Of a DNA stretch of 48,003 nucleotides, positions 1-6,509 are shown piece after piece (the stretch's first letter is position 1; each line of letters starts with the position of its first letter). The stretch covers positions 76,229-124,231 of the forward strand of contig JAKUOA010000002.1 in the NCBI GenBank assembly GCA_022451235.1, written 5' to 3'. The DNA is from Candidatus Thalassarchaeum sp. Lineage in GTDB: Archaea; Thermoplasmatota; Poseidoniia; Poseidoniales; Thalassarchaeaceae. Under the pieces are notes generated by a model, which worked only from the letters and a program-made list of their open reading frames with translations, ran no database searches and was not told the origin of the DNA. A program made the translations under genes and the position numbers.

Positions 1-2
1 AA

Positions 3-878
3 GCGGTTGTAGAGCTTGGAGGTTGGGGGGAATCTGAAAATTTACAGCATGGATTGTTAATGCGACATTCAGTTCGCCCAGTTCATCTTCTTCTAATCGA
101 AAAGTTACATATTCATGCTGATGGTATTGATTTAATTCATGAAAAAGAGACAGCTGAGTCTGTCGAGGAAGTCCTAGTTCTTTCTCGTCACGCGGCAAAG
201 AGTGGAATTCCCTCACTTACCGTTCACGCAATAGGTATCCCAGGTGAAGTCCCTCACGGAGAGGTTGGGTTTGCTGGGGGGGAAAAGGGGTTAGCAGTAC
301 CCCCTTCCCCCCGATTTTCTGCTATTTATTCAACCCTAAGAGATGAAGTCTGTAAATCAGATATGGCAAATGAATTTGAGGTTAGTTTAGAGACAACTCA
401 TCATGGTCCAGTTCTAACTAAACCGACCCTCTACCTAGAGATTGGTTCAAAAGAATCCGAGTGGATTCGCAAAGATGCCTCAAGTCTGTGGGCGGTTGTA
501 ATCTCAAGGGTTCTAGGTTTTTCAGATAATTTAGCCGAAGGTGAGTGGCTTGGTGAAGGGCATGTTATGGTTGGTTTTGGAGGAGGACATTATGCTCCTC
601 GCCATTCGGATGTTGCAATCCGTAGTGGTATACCATTCGGTCACTTAATTGCAAATTATGCCTTAATTTTTGATGATCAGAATACTGAATCGCCATCTGG
701 CCCATGGAGACATAGTTTGCATGAAGCCATCGAAAAAACTCGTATTGCATTTCCAGGTGGAACTATCTTTGCACATTTAGATCGTAAATCATTCAAAGGT
801 TGGCAACGAAATGCAATCATTGCAGAATTATCCTCTCTTGGGGTTGAAGTTCGTCGAGGCAAGGAGATTATTCCTTGA
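3..878 (+). CDS. dtdA: D-aminoacyl-tRNA deacylase (DtdA/GEK1 type), 5' truncated by window edge
   Basis: Hydrolyses D-amino acids from mischarged tRNAs in the cytoplasm, a translation proofreading step. The reading frame is open from base 3, so the true N-terminus lies upstream of the window; 291 residues are visible. Seen: an HHGP motif in the TTHHGP stretch followed by TKPTLYLEIGS, and the conserved GFGGGHYAPRHSD block near the C-terminal third, both hallmarks of the archaeal/plant DTD2 family and absent from bacterial DTD1. The TTG/ATG codons at 54-62 are internal, because the coding sequence before them (ELGGWGESENLQHG) reads as normal protein. Proline dehydrogenase follows 37 bases downstream on the same strand and may be co-transcribed. 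Family assignment is firm; only the 5' end is unknown. Confidence 0.9.
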   Translation, partial: AVVELGGWGESENLQHGLLMRHSVRPVHLLLIEKLHIHADGIDLIHEKETAESVEEVLVLSRHAAKSGIPSLTVHAIGIPGEVPHGEVGFAGGEKGLAVPPSPRFSAIYSTLRDEVCKSDMANEFEVSLETTHHGPVLTKPTLYLEIGSKESEWIRKDASSLWAVVISRVLGFSDNLAEGEWLGEGHVMVGFGGGHYAPRHSDVAIRSGIPFGHLIANYALIFDDQNTESPSGPWRHSLHEAIEKTRIAFPGGTIFAHLDRKSFKGWQRNAIIAELSSLGVEVRRGKEIIP

Positions 879-915
879 GCAATCGTGAAAGTGCTCCTGC
901 TACACGACCGTCAAT

Positions 916-1890
916 ATGGGGGTCATGGGCCGTCTCATCATGATGATGATGCCAGTCACTCCAAAATTCATTGTAGGTTGGGTTGCAAAGAGATATGTTG
1001 CTGGCACTGATTTAGAGAGTGCAATGCGAGTGATGCGTTCAATGAAATCTCAAGATGCTTGTTTTACTCTGGATGTATTGGGTGAAGAAATTACAAATCT
1101 AGAAGAAGCAGATTTTTTCGTTGATGAATATTATCGAGCCTTGAATGCAATCGTTGCTGAAGGAATGGATGCCAATATATCCGTCAAACCAACCGCCGTT
1201 GGCTTACTAATTGATGAAAAGAAAGCATTAGAAAACATAGAAAATATAACCTCCATTGCAGCAAAAAACAATATTTTCGTCAGATTAGATATGGAGGATC
1301 ATCGAGTCACCCAGTCCACAATTGACATTGTTACCGAGATGCATGATAGAGGATTAACCAACATCGGAACTGTACTTCAATCTCGGTTGTTTAGAACCAG
1401 TGATGATATATCCTCACTCGCATCTAAACTGAATGGCAATTCCGATGTTCGAATTTGTAAGGGGATTTACCTTGAATCCGAAGACATTGCGCACACTAAG
1501 TATCATGACATTGTCGTAGCAACAAACAAGGCGGTTGACGAATTACTAGATTCTGGAGCATACACTGCAATTGCCTCTCACGACCTACCAGTAATCAATC
1601 ACGCAATTGCGGCGTTAGATGAAAGGGGAATGGGCCCTAAAATCGCTGACCCTAGAGAAAATGCAGGACCTGAAAGAATCGGTAAAGGACCAGGATATGA
1701 ATTTCAAATGCTTCTTGGTGTCAGAGGAAATATACGACGAAAGTTGGCCAAAGATGGACATCGAACCCGCGTATACCTCCCCTATGGTAGTAGGTGGTAC
1801 GAGTATAGTATGCGTCGCTTGAGAGAAAACCCTGATGTTGCATGGCATGTAGCAAAGAGTATCATTATGCCTTGGACAAATAGACGGTAA
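916..1890 (+). CDS. putA: Proline dehydrogenase (FAD-dependent)
   Basis: Oxidises L-proline to pyrroline-5-carboxylate with electrons passing to FAD and then the respiratory chain. Length 324 residues matches the monofunctional PutA/PRODH barrel. Seen: the TIM-barrel signatures NISVKPTAVGL, FVRLDMEDHRVT, RICKGIYLE, AIASHDLPVI, EFQMLLGVRG and the C-terminal RVYLPYGSRWYEYSMRRL block, whose paired Arg residues bind the proline carboxylate in this family. An in-frame stop lies just upstream at 886, so ATG 916 is the first ATG; the downstream ATG at 925 is also possible. There is no adjacent pyrroline-5-carboxylate dehydrogenase, so the second step must be encoded elsewhere. It follows dtdA with a short gap. 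It suggests use of proline as carbon, nitrogen and energy source. Confidence 0.87.
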   Translation: MGVMGRLIMMMMPVTPKFIVGWVAKRYVAGTDLESAMRVMRSMKSQDACFTLDVLGEEITNLEEADFFVDEYYRALNAIVAEGMDANISVKPTAVGLLIDEKKALENIENITSIAAKNNIFVRLDMEDHRVTQSTIDIVTEMHDRGLTNIGTVLQSRLFRTSDDISSLASKLNGNSDVRICKGIYLESEDIAHTKYHDIVVATNKAVDELLDSGAYTAIASHDLPVINHAIAALDERGMGPKIADPRENAGPERIGKGPGYEFQMLLGVRGNIRRKLAKDGHRTRVYLPYGSRWYEYSMRRLRENPDVAWHVAKSIIMPWTNRR

Positions 1891-2523
1891 TCATCGCCTA
1901 TACGGTCTTCTATCTTCGTCTCTATTGTACGGAGGATGAAGGTAAATTCGTCGAAGGTCGATTGCTGCTCGCTTACCTCGGAGTGTTCTACCCTTCCCTG
2001 TATGTAGCGCTCGTATCCTCCATCGTACTCCTTCTATTTCCATAATTGAACCACAAGAAAACACCTTATCTGGAGAGCATTCAATAGAAGTTGAACTACT
2101 TTCTTCTCCATCCGTCATTGTCAAACGAACTATGCATTTATCACACCGAACCGCCCAAAGAGTTGAGATGTCACTAGCAACCATACTTCGTTGAGATCTT
2201 GTATCCGAATCATCTATCCGAGTCACCCTGTAAAGGATTCCACTATGGTCGAATACATCATCTACAGAAATTAATTCGTCGTCATCCGACTCTACAGTCT
2301 GAGTTTGACTTTCGGCCCCATCAGAAAGTATCGAAGTAATCTTGATTGGCTTACCGGGTCTCAAATGAAGAGTCTGTACCTCATTACATTCTAGACATTG
2401 GATTAGCAAATCCTCTCCATCTCCCTTCTTTACTCTTCGGAGTACATTGTGCTCTGTGAAATCTTCACAGTTTGAACATTGAGAGACATCTATCGCCTCT
2501 TCGTCATCTAGACTGTCGTTCAC
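1891..2523 (-). CDS. HVO_0476-type zinc finger protein
   Basis: Conserved archaeal protein of unknown function, 210 residues with a GTG start. The N-terminal part carries a four-cysteine zinc ribbon (C16-x2-C19 and C43-x2-C46); a further CDKC pair lies near residue 128. The rest is a beta-rich module ending in a KRAAIDLRRIYLHPP segment. The order of zinc ribbon, acidic linker and beta domain with a terminal Lys/Arg-rich strand is the pattern I know from haloarchaeal HVO_0476 proteins. Its stop codon meets the stop of proline dehydrogenase tail to tail. It diverges from the methyltransferase-like gene, with a strong hairpin between them. Role likely nucleic-acid or protein binding in the cytoplasm; that is inference. 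Confidence 0.7.
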   Translation of the reverse strand: MNDSLDDEEAIDVSQCSNCEDFTEHNVLRRVKKGDGEDLLIQCLECNEVQTLHLRPGKPIKITSILSDGAESQTQTVESDDDELISVDDVFDHSGILYRVTRIDDSDTRSQRSMVASDISTLWAVRCDKCIVRLTMTDGEESSSTSIECSPDKVFSCGSIMEIEGVRWRIRALHTGKGRTLRGKRAAIDLRRIYLHPPYNRDEDRRPYRR

Positions 2524-2545
2524 ATCTGCGCGGCTGACCTACTGT

Positions 2546-2579
2546 TCTTGAAGCCATCCGCGAGTGGGATGGTTCAAGA
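2546..2579. promoter_or_regulatory. 13-bp inverted repeat (one bulged G) between divergent genes
   Basis: TCTTGAA, a bulged G at 2553, then CCATCC (2546-2559) pairs perfectly with GGATGG TTCAAGA (2567-2579) around the 7-base loop GCGAGTG. It lies in the short gap between the HVO_0476-type gene and the methyltransferase-like gene. It could be an operator for a dimeric regulator of both genes, or a 5' UTR hairpin. It occupies the region an upstream TTG start at 2548 would use, which argues that this start is not real. Confidence 0.6.
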
Positions 2580-2601
2580 GAGAGTCACTAGAGGCGGTAA
2601 T

Positions 2602-3396
2602 ATGGCCGATATAGGGGGTGGAATAGGGCTTCCAACTATGTCCCAAAAGGAGATGTTCGAGCAACTTCTTGGAGACGACGAGTCTAGGAGTGATTCTGAA
2701 CCAGAAATCGCTGCCGCAATTGGTGAACAAATGATTCACATGGACTTGAGACCTTTACCACGTTCTATCCGAAAAAGGCTTCGCGACATAACGGGCCGAA
2801 TTCCGGCTAGAAATGTCGTAATTATCGGTGGTGGTATAGGACATCTAACCGCTTGGATGATGGATCTATGGTGTGGTGATCCTGCTATTGATGAATCAGA
2901 GGGTAGTAATCGTCCGGAGACGCTTCGAGTCATAGAAGAAGGTGGTAAATTTGGAGTGATTATTGATCGATTACTTCGCCGATATAACGCTTCAAGTTGG
3001 GCACAGGTAATTTCAGATCCTTGGAGCGCAATCGCTGCTGAGACAGAATCTTGGAATGCAGCGAATGCAACCCTCCCAGATGTCGCTAGAAGTGCTCCAT
3101 TACCTCAGCCAATTGATTTGGTAATCATTGATTTACCAGAGATAGAAAGAGTTCGCGCAGCGACTCTGGCCTTCAATCTATTAGCGCCTGGTGGAGTGGT
3201 GATAGCCTTAGAACCACAAGTACCTACCGGGGATGTTGGTGAACCTGAACAGGGGGTTGAAATGACTCCTGCACAACAGGTTGTTGCATCCTTCAATCAA
3301 TGGATAGAGTTCGTTCAGTCAGTTAACTCAAACCACTCAGCGGCTTTCGTTGAGCTCGCAGGAGGAACAATAGGTGTTTTCCTTCGTTCTGCCTGA
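2602..3396 (+). CDS. Putative class I SAM-dependent methyltransferase-like protein
   Basis: Rossmann-fold protein of unknown substrate, 264 residues from ATG 2602. The first nucleotide-binding loop is visible as NVVIIGGGIGHLTAWMM (about residues 72-88), and a later strand-turn PIDLVIIDLPE followed by FNLLAPGGVVIALEP resembles motifs IV and V of class I methyltransferases. The N-terminal 60 residues are acidic and Met/Gln-rich. I chose ATG 2602 because GAGGCGGT sits 3 bases upstream, while TTG 2548 and ATG 2569 fall inside the intergenic hairpin. Its last 82 bases overlap the 3' end of the subtilase gene on the other strand. The fold is moderately supported; enzyme activity is inference, and a non-catalytic Rossmann protein is possible. 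Confidence 0.6.
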   Translation: MADIGGGIGLPTMSQKEMFEQLLGDDESRSDSEPEIAAAIGEQMIHMDLRPLPRSIRKRLRDITGRIPARNVVIIGGGIGHLTAWMMDLWCGDPAIDESEGSNRPETLRVIEEGGKFGVIIDRLLRRYNASSWAQVISDPWSAIAAETESWNAANATLPDVARSAPLPQPIDLVIIDLPEIERVRAATLAFNLLAPGGVVIALEPQVPTGDVGEPEQGVEMTPAQQVVASFNQWIEFVQSVNSNHSAAFVELAGGTIGVFLRSA

Positions 3397-4829
3397 TTCG
3401 AGCCGCTGTTAATGTCGCTATGTTGTAATTTCATCACAGAGTATTCAGTCTCTTCTTCCGAACTGGAATTGCTCAATGAATCAAGCATCAAATCGATTCT
3501 AAAGATCCCGTATCCAAATCGTTCATCATGTTCCGATTGTCCATCGTCCATTTGTGAATTATCACTTAATTTAGTTTTGATGAATTCAATTGCATTAGGC
3601 CCTCCCGAAGCCCCCTCTCTTTGTAATTCGGGATGTGCTTCGAGTATTATCGCTAACCCACCAGATACCCAAGCAGTGGCGGCTGAAGTCCCACTCGCCC
3701 AACCCCACCATGAACCATCTCCACTACCTCCAGCGAATAGGATGGGTACTTCTGCGCCAGGTCCCAAAACTTCCGGTTTCATGTCGGGGTCGGAACGAGG
3801 CAGCATAGGAGGCCAGAGTCTTCCATCATTATCTCCCTCTGAACTTCCACTCCATACATTACCCAATCTAGTCGCTCCACCAACACAAATAACATCCTCG
3901 ACTGAACCAGGGGAAGAAACGTCTCCATCATCGTCTTGACCACCATCATTTCCCGCAGCCGCGACTACAAAGATTCCTTGTTCTAAGGCATCTTGTACAG
4001 CATTTTCCAATTGATCGGTTGTAATTCCTCCAATGCTTATTCCGCCTTCTCCTCCGAGACTTAATGAGATAATATCGGCCTGATTATCTGCACACCAATC
4101 CACAGCTTCAGCAATTCCTGTATCAGTACCCTCTCCATTGGAGTCAATTGCTTTTGCAACTAATAGATCGACACCTTGTGCATTTCCACTAAGACCATTT
4201 TTCGCAACTATAATTCCCGCCATTGCGGTCCCATGGCCCTCGTCATCATAGGGTTCATTTTGACCGTTAATCACATCAAACCATCCAGTGAGAGTTAGAT
4301 GTTTCAAATCGGGATGACTCATTTCGATACCAGAATCTACTACACAAACTACAACACCACTTCCATCCAAACCAGAGACTTCGTCAAATCCAGTTAATTC
4401 TTGATACGATTGCTCCCAGCCAGTCAAGGTTGGTGGAGGCCCTCCAATCAATATCTCATCAGCCACTGATCTAAGCCAAAGGAAAATCACTGAAGCCACT
4501 AGGATAAATGCTAATGTAGAAACTGAGCCAATCAACCATGGCAAGGCGCTATTATTTTTTTTCTGTTCGACAACTTCATTTGAATCTTCATTCGTGATAA
4601 TGGTTTCACCACTTATCGAATTATGAAAAAATGTCACCAAGCCTACAAGAACTAGTAGAATCCCGATTAGTAAGGCGATAACCTCTAAGAAATCATCATC
4701 AATCATTGAATACGAAATGATAAACAAAGCACCAATTGTTAACAAAATTACAGCTAAGATTTTCCGTATTTTGGACGGAATAATATCTAGAAAATCGTCA
4801 TAAAATAATAGTATAAAATCTAGAAACAT
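3315..4829 (-). CDS. Membrane-anchored subtilisin-like serine protease (S8 family)
   Basis: Endopeptidase of the subtilase family. From the ATG at 4829 (504 residues) the protein begins with two hydrophobic segments (about 23-40 and 48-68) and a third at about 96-120, then the catalytic domain. Catalytic residues seen: Asp165 in VVDSGIEMSHPDL, His199 in DDEGHGTAMAG, oxyanion Asn294 in AAAGNDGG and Ser382 in ASGTSAATAW. The C-terminal 60 residues are polar and Ser/Glu-rich. ATG 4829 is preferred over 4862 because GAGGAC lies 5 bases before it. It follows the membrane zinc-ribbon gene by 22 bases, so the two are probably one operon. With three membrane segments the protease domain should face the outside or the membrane surface; topology is inferred. 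No classical inhibitor propeptide is evident. Confidence 0.88.
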   Translation of the reverse strand: MFLDFILLFYDDFLDIIPSKIRKILAVILLTIGALFIISYSMIDDDFLEVIALLIGILLVLVGLVTFFHNSISGETIITNEDSNEVVEQKKNNSALPWLIGSVSTLAFILVASVIFLWLRSVADEILIGGPPPTLTGWEQSYQELTGFDEVSGLDGSGVVVCVVDSGIEMSHPDLKHLTLTGWFDVINGQNEPYDDEGHGTAMAGIIVAKNGLSGNAQGVDLLVAKAIDSNGEGTDTGIAEAVDWCADNQADIISLSLGGEGGISIGGITTDQLENAVQDALEQGIFVVAAAGNDGGQDDDGDVSSPGSVEDVICVGGATRLGNVWSGSSEGDNDGRLWPPMLPRSDPDMKPEVLGPGAEVPILFAGGSGDGSWWGWASGTSAATAWVSGGLAIILEAHPELQREGASGGPNAIEFIKTKLSDNSQMDDGQSEHDERFGYGIFRIDLMLDSLSNSSSEEETEYSVMKLQHSDINSGSNQAERRKTPIVPPASSTKAAEWFELTD

Positions 4830-4851
4830 TCTATGTCCTCTGACTTTGAAA

Positions 4852-6006
4852 CTACCATGCATCGGACCGTGAAAAATGACTTATTACAGTAGTGCTTGAA
4901 CCACATTCTCTACAAGAGATTCTTGCGGGAATTATTATGTTACATTCGGAACAAACCGCACCAGGTGTGCCATTTCCATCACATTGCGAGCAAGGCACCA
5001 GAATACTCCCATCTTGATTTTTTACAGCAACCGAGTCGGCCCCACAAATCGGGCAAGATCCTTGCCTGCGGGTGGACTTTTCTGGAACAAATTCACCAGC
5101 AACTTCCCTTGCTCGAACAGATTGAATTCTATCTCCTGCAGCACCTAGCATAAATTGTGGATACCACAATATATGGGCTAACAAAGCCATAGAAAGGATT
5201 CCAAATAATGCATAAATTACTACGTATAGAGTCATATCATTCTCAATAGGGGGGCGAGGAGAAACCGCATGGGCTCCAGCCCAAGATGAAATATTTAGAA
5301 AAATCATCCAAGTCCCTAAATTCATACTCCATGCTTTCAAACTATGATCGCGCCATGCCTTCTCAACAACGCGGGGATCAGGATGAGAGTGACGCTCTTC
5401 AACGTGTATATCTCTAGTTTCGATTACAGCTCTGTGTACAACAATCACTGAAAGGAAAATCAGGACAAGGTTACCAATTGCAAAACCTATCCAATCGCCA
5501 ATTTCTGCGGCAAATGGGAAGTCGCTTGCTGACGAGTGACTGATTACAAATCCAAGTTGGACTGCAAATGTTGCAGTTGTCAACCAAATGAGATTTTCCC
5601 TCATTAATGGAAATCTAGTCCAAAGTAAAGCAAAGAATCCAATCCATGCAATCAGCGAAAGTAAAGCCAACATTAGTGAGAAATCATTGATGTGAAGGAA
5701 TCCGGCTTCGTCCCCGAAAAGACCCCATCTTTTGTAATCCCCTCCAGATGAAATTTCACCTATACCCAAATCCCACGCGCCTAAGATTATCGATAGGGAA
5801 CCGATGCTAATAATCATCGCTTCAGTGAATCCCCATTGTTGAGAAATCATCTTACCGTGAAATGTGTATTCTTGGATAAGCGAGTCCAATGGAGCCAATC
5901 TGGAATTTCGGTCTTCTAGCTTGTAAGGGACTTCTACATCACTCAATCGAACTTGGGTTGCCTCAGCCCAATCTTCGTCGATTGAATCGACCTCTCCTTC
6001 ATCCAC
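4852..6006 (-). CDS. Multi-pass membrane protein with C-terminal double zinc ribbon
   Basis: Unrecognised 384-residue protein with GTG start; GGTGTGA lies 3 bases upstream. About the first 60 residues are charged. Six hydrophobic segments follow, roughly at 64-82, 105-128, 137-157, 170-193, 228-250 and 263-285. A cytoplasmic-looking tail carries four CxxC knuckles between about 317 and 368 (CPICG, CSQC, CSEC, CRECG), spaced like two treble-clef or DnaJ-type zinc clusters. The last residues are SHFSRSDAW. It lies directly upstream of the membrane subtilase, so the pair may work together in membrane protein quality control or signalling; that is inference from context only. Confidence 0.7.
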   Translation of the reverse strand: MDEGEVDSIDEDWAEATQVRLSDVEVPYKLEDRNSRLAPLDSLIQEYTFHGKMISQQWGFTEAMIISIGSLSIILGAWDLGIGEISSGGDYKRWGLFGDEAGFLHINDFSLMLALLSLIAWIGFFALLWTRFPLMRENLIWLTTATFAVQLGFVISHSSASDFPFAAEIGDWIGFAIGNLVLIFLSVIVVHRAVIETRDIHVEERHSHPDPRVVEKAWRDHSLKAWSMNLGTWMIFLNISSWAGAHAVSPRPPIENDMTLYVVIYALFGILSMALLAHILWYPQFMLGAAGDRIQSVRAREVAGEFVPEKSTRRQGSCPICGADSVAVKNQDGSILVPCSQCDGNGTPGAVCSECNIIIPARISCRECGSSTTVISHFSRSDAW

Positions 6007-6101
6007 GTGTCACACCGCGTCGAATCAACCATAAGAAACAAACTTGAATTTGGGGTTGATAAATGGAAAACCGAACCCTTTCGAATCGGATTGAGTTTTA
6101 G

Positions 6102-6187
6102 TGGCGCCGAGAGGGAGATTTGAACTCCCGAGGGTAGAACCCACATGATTTCCAGTCATGCGCAATACCAGGCTATGCGACCTCGGC
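6102..6187 (-). tRNA. tRNA-Ser (anticodon GGA)
   Basis: Read on the minus strand: acceptor GCCGAGG (6187-6181) pairs with TCTCGGC (6112-6106). The anticodon stem CATGA/TCATG encloses loop CTGGAAA, giving anticodon GGA (serine, UCC/UCU codons). A long variable arm GGGT-TCT-ACCC marks a class II tRNA, and the T-arm is GGGAG-TTCAAAT-CTCCC. Discriminator G at 6105 is followed by an encoded CCA (6104-6102). No intron. Confidence 0.95.
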
Positions 6188-6314
6188 TTATCCCTCTCCG
6201 AACTAAGACCTTAACTTGAGTCTGACGCAGTATTTCTTTGCAACCTAGACTGACCTGTAATGGCATAGCCCAACCCGCAGTGGTTAAATCGGAACTTCGG
6301 GTGGCACGCTCACT

Positions 6315-6389
6315 GCCACTGTGGCTTAGGGGTATAGCGTCGCCTTGGTAAGGCGAAGGTCGGGAGTTCAAATCTCCCCAGTGGCTCCA
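6315..6389 (+). tRNA. tRNA-Thr (anticodon GGT)
   Basis: Acceptor GCCACTG pairs with CAGTGGC. The anticodon stem TCGCC/GGCGA encloses loop TTGGTAA, giving anticodon GGT (threonine, ACC/ACU codons). T-arm GGGAG-TTCAAAT-CTCCC, discriminator T at 6386, and encoded CCA at 6387-6389. It is transcribed away from tRNA-Ser; the 127-base gap between them must hold both promoters. Confidence 0.95.
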
Positions 6390-6397
6390 AAAATATG

Positions 6398-6406
6398 TTT
6401 TTTTTT
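6398..6406 (+). terminator. Oligo-T terminator after tRNA-Thr
   Basis: Nine consecutive T residues begin 9 bases after the tRNA CCA end. This is the usual form of an intrinsic archaeal terminator, which needs no hairpin. Confidence 0.6.
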
Positions 6407-6452
6407 CGCAAATAGACTGCCAAGATTCCAAGTAATTTCTCCTCTCCATTTA

Positions 6453-6471
6453 CCCTGTTCGTAGAACAGGG
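6453..6471. promoter_or_regulatory. Perfect 8-bp inverted repeat, GTA loop, upstream of giant surface protein
   Basis: CCCTGTTC-GTA-GAACAGGG, a perfect palindrome with a 3-base centre. It lies 39 bases before the giant surface-protein start and just upstream of a TATA-like element, a suitable place for an operator. As DNA it suits a dimeric regulator; as RNA it would be a tight hairpin. Confidence 0.5.
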
Positions 6472-6477
6472 ACCGAG

Positions 6478-6487
6478 TATTCTATAA
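6478..6487 (+). promoter_or_regulatory. Possible TATA box for the giant surface protein
   Basis: TATTCTATAA centred about 27 bases before ATG 6510. Archaeal transcription starts about 25 bases after the TATA centre, so this would give a leaderless or nearly leaderless mRNA. By-eye assignment. Confidence 0.3.
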
Positions 6488-6509
6488 TCTCCCCATACTT
6501 GTAAGGGCT

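Noticed and set aside
3412-3939. 175-codon plus-strand frame within the subtilase gene
   Set aside because: It is antisense to a subtilase with all catalytic residues; Ser/Pro-rich composition is typical of an antisense shadow.
6156-6449. 97-codon minus-strand frame across both tRNA genes
   Set aside because: It runs through tRNA-Thr antisense, part of tRNA-Ser and a T-run; the peptide shows tRNA-derived sequence and no protein-like pattern.
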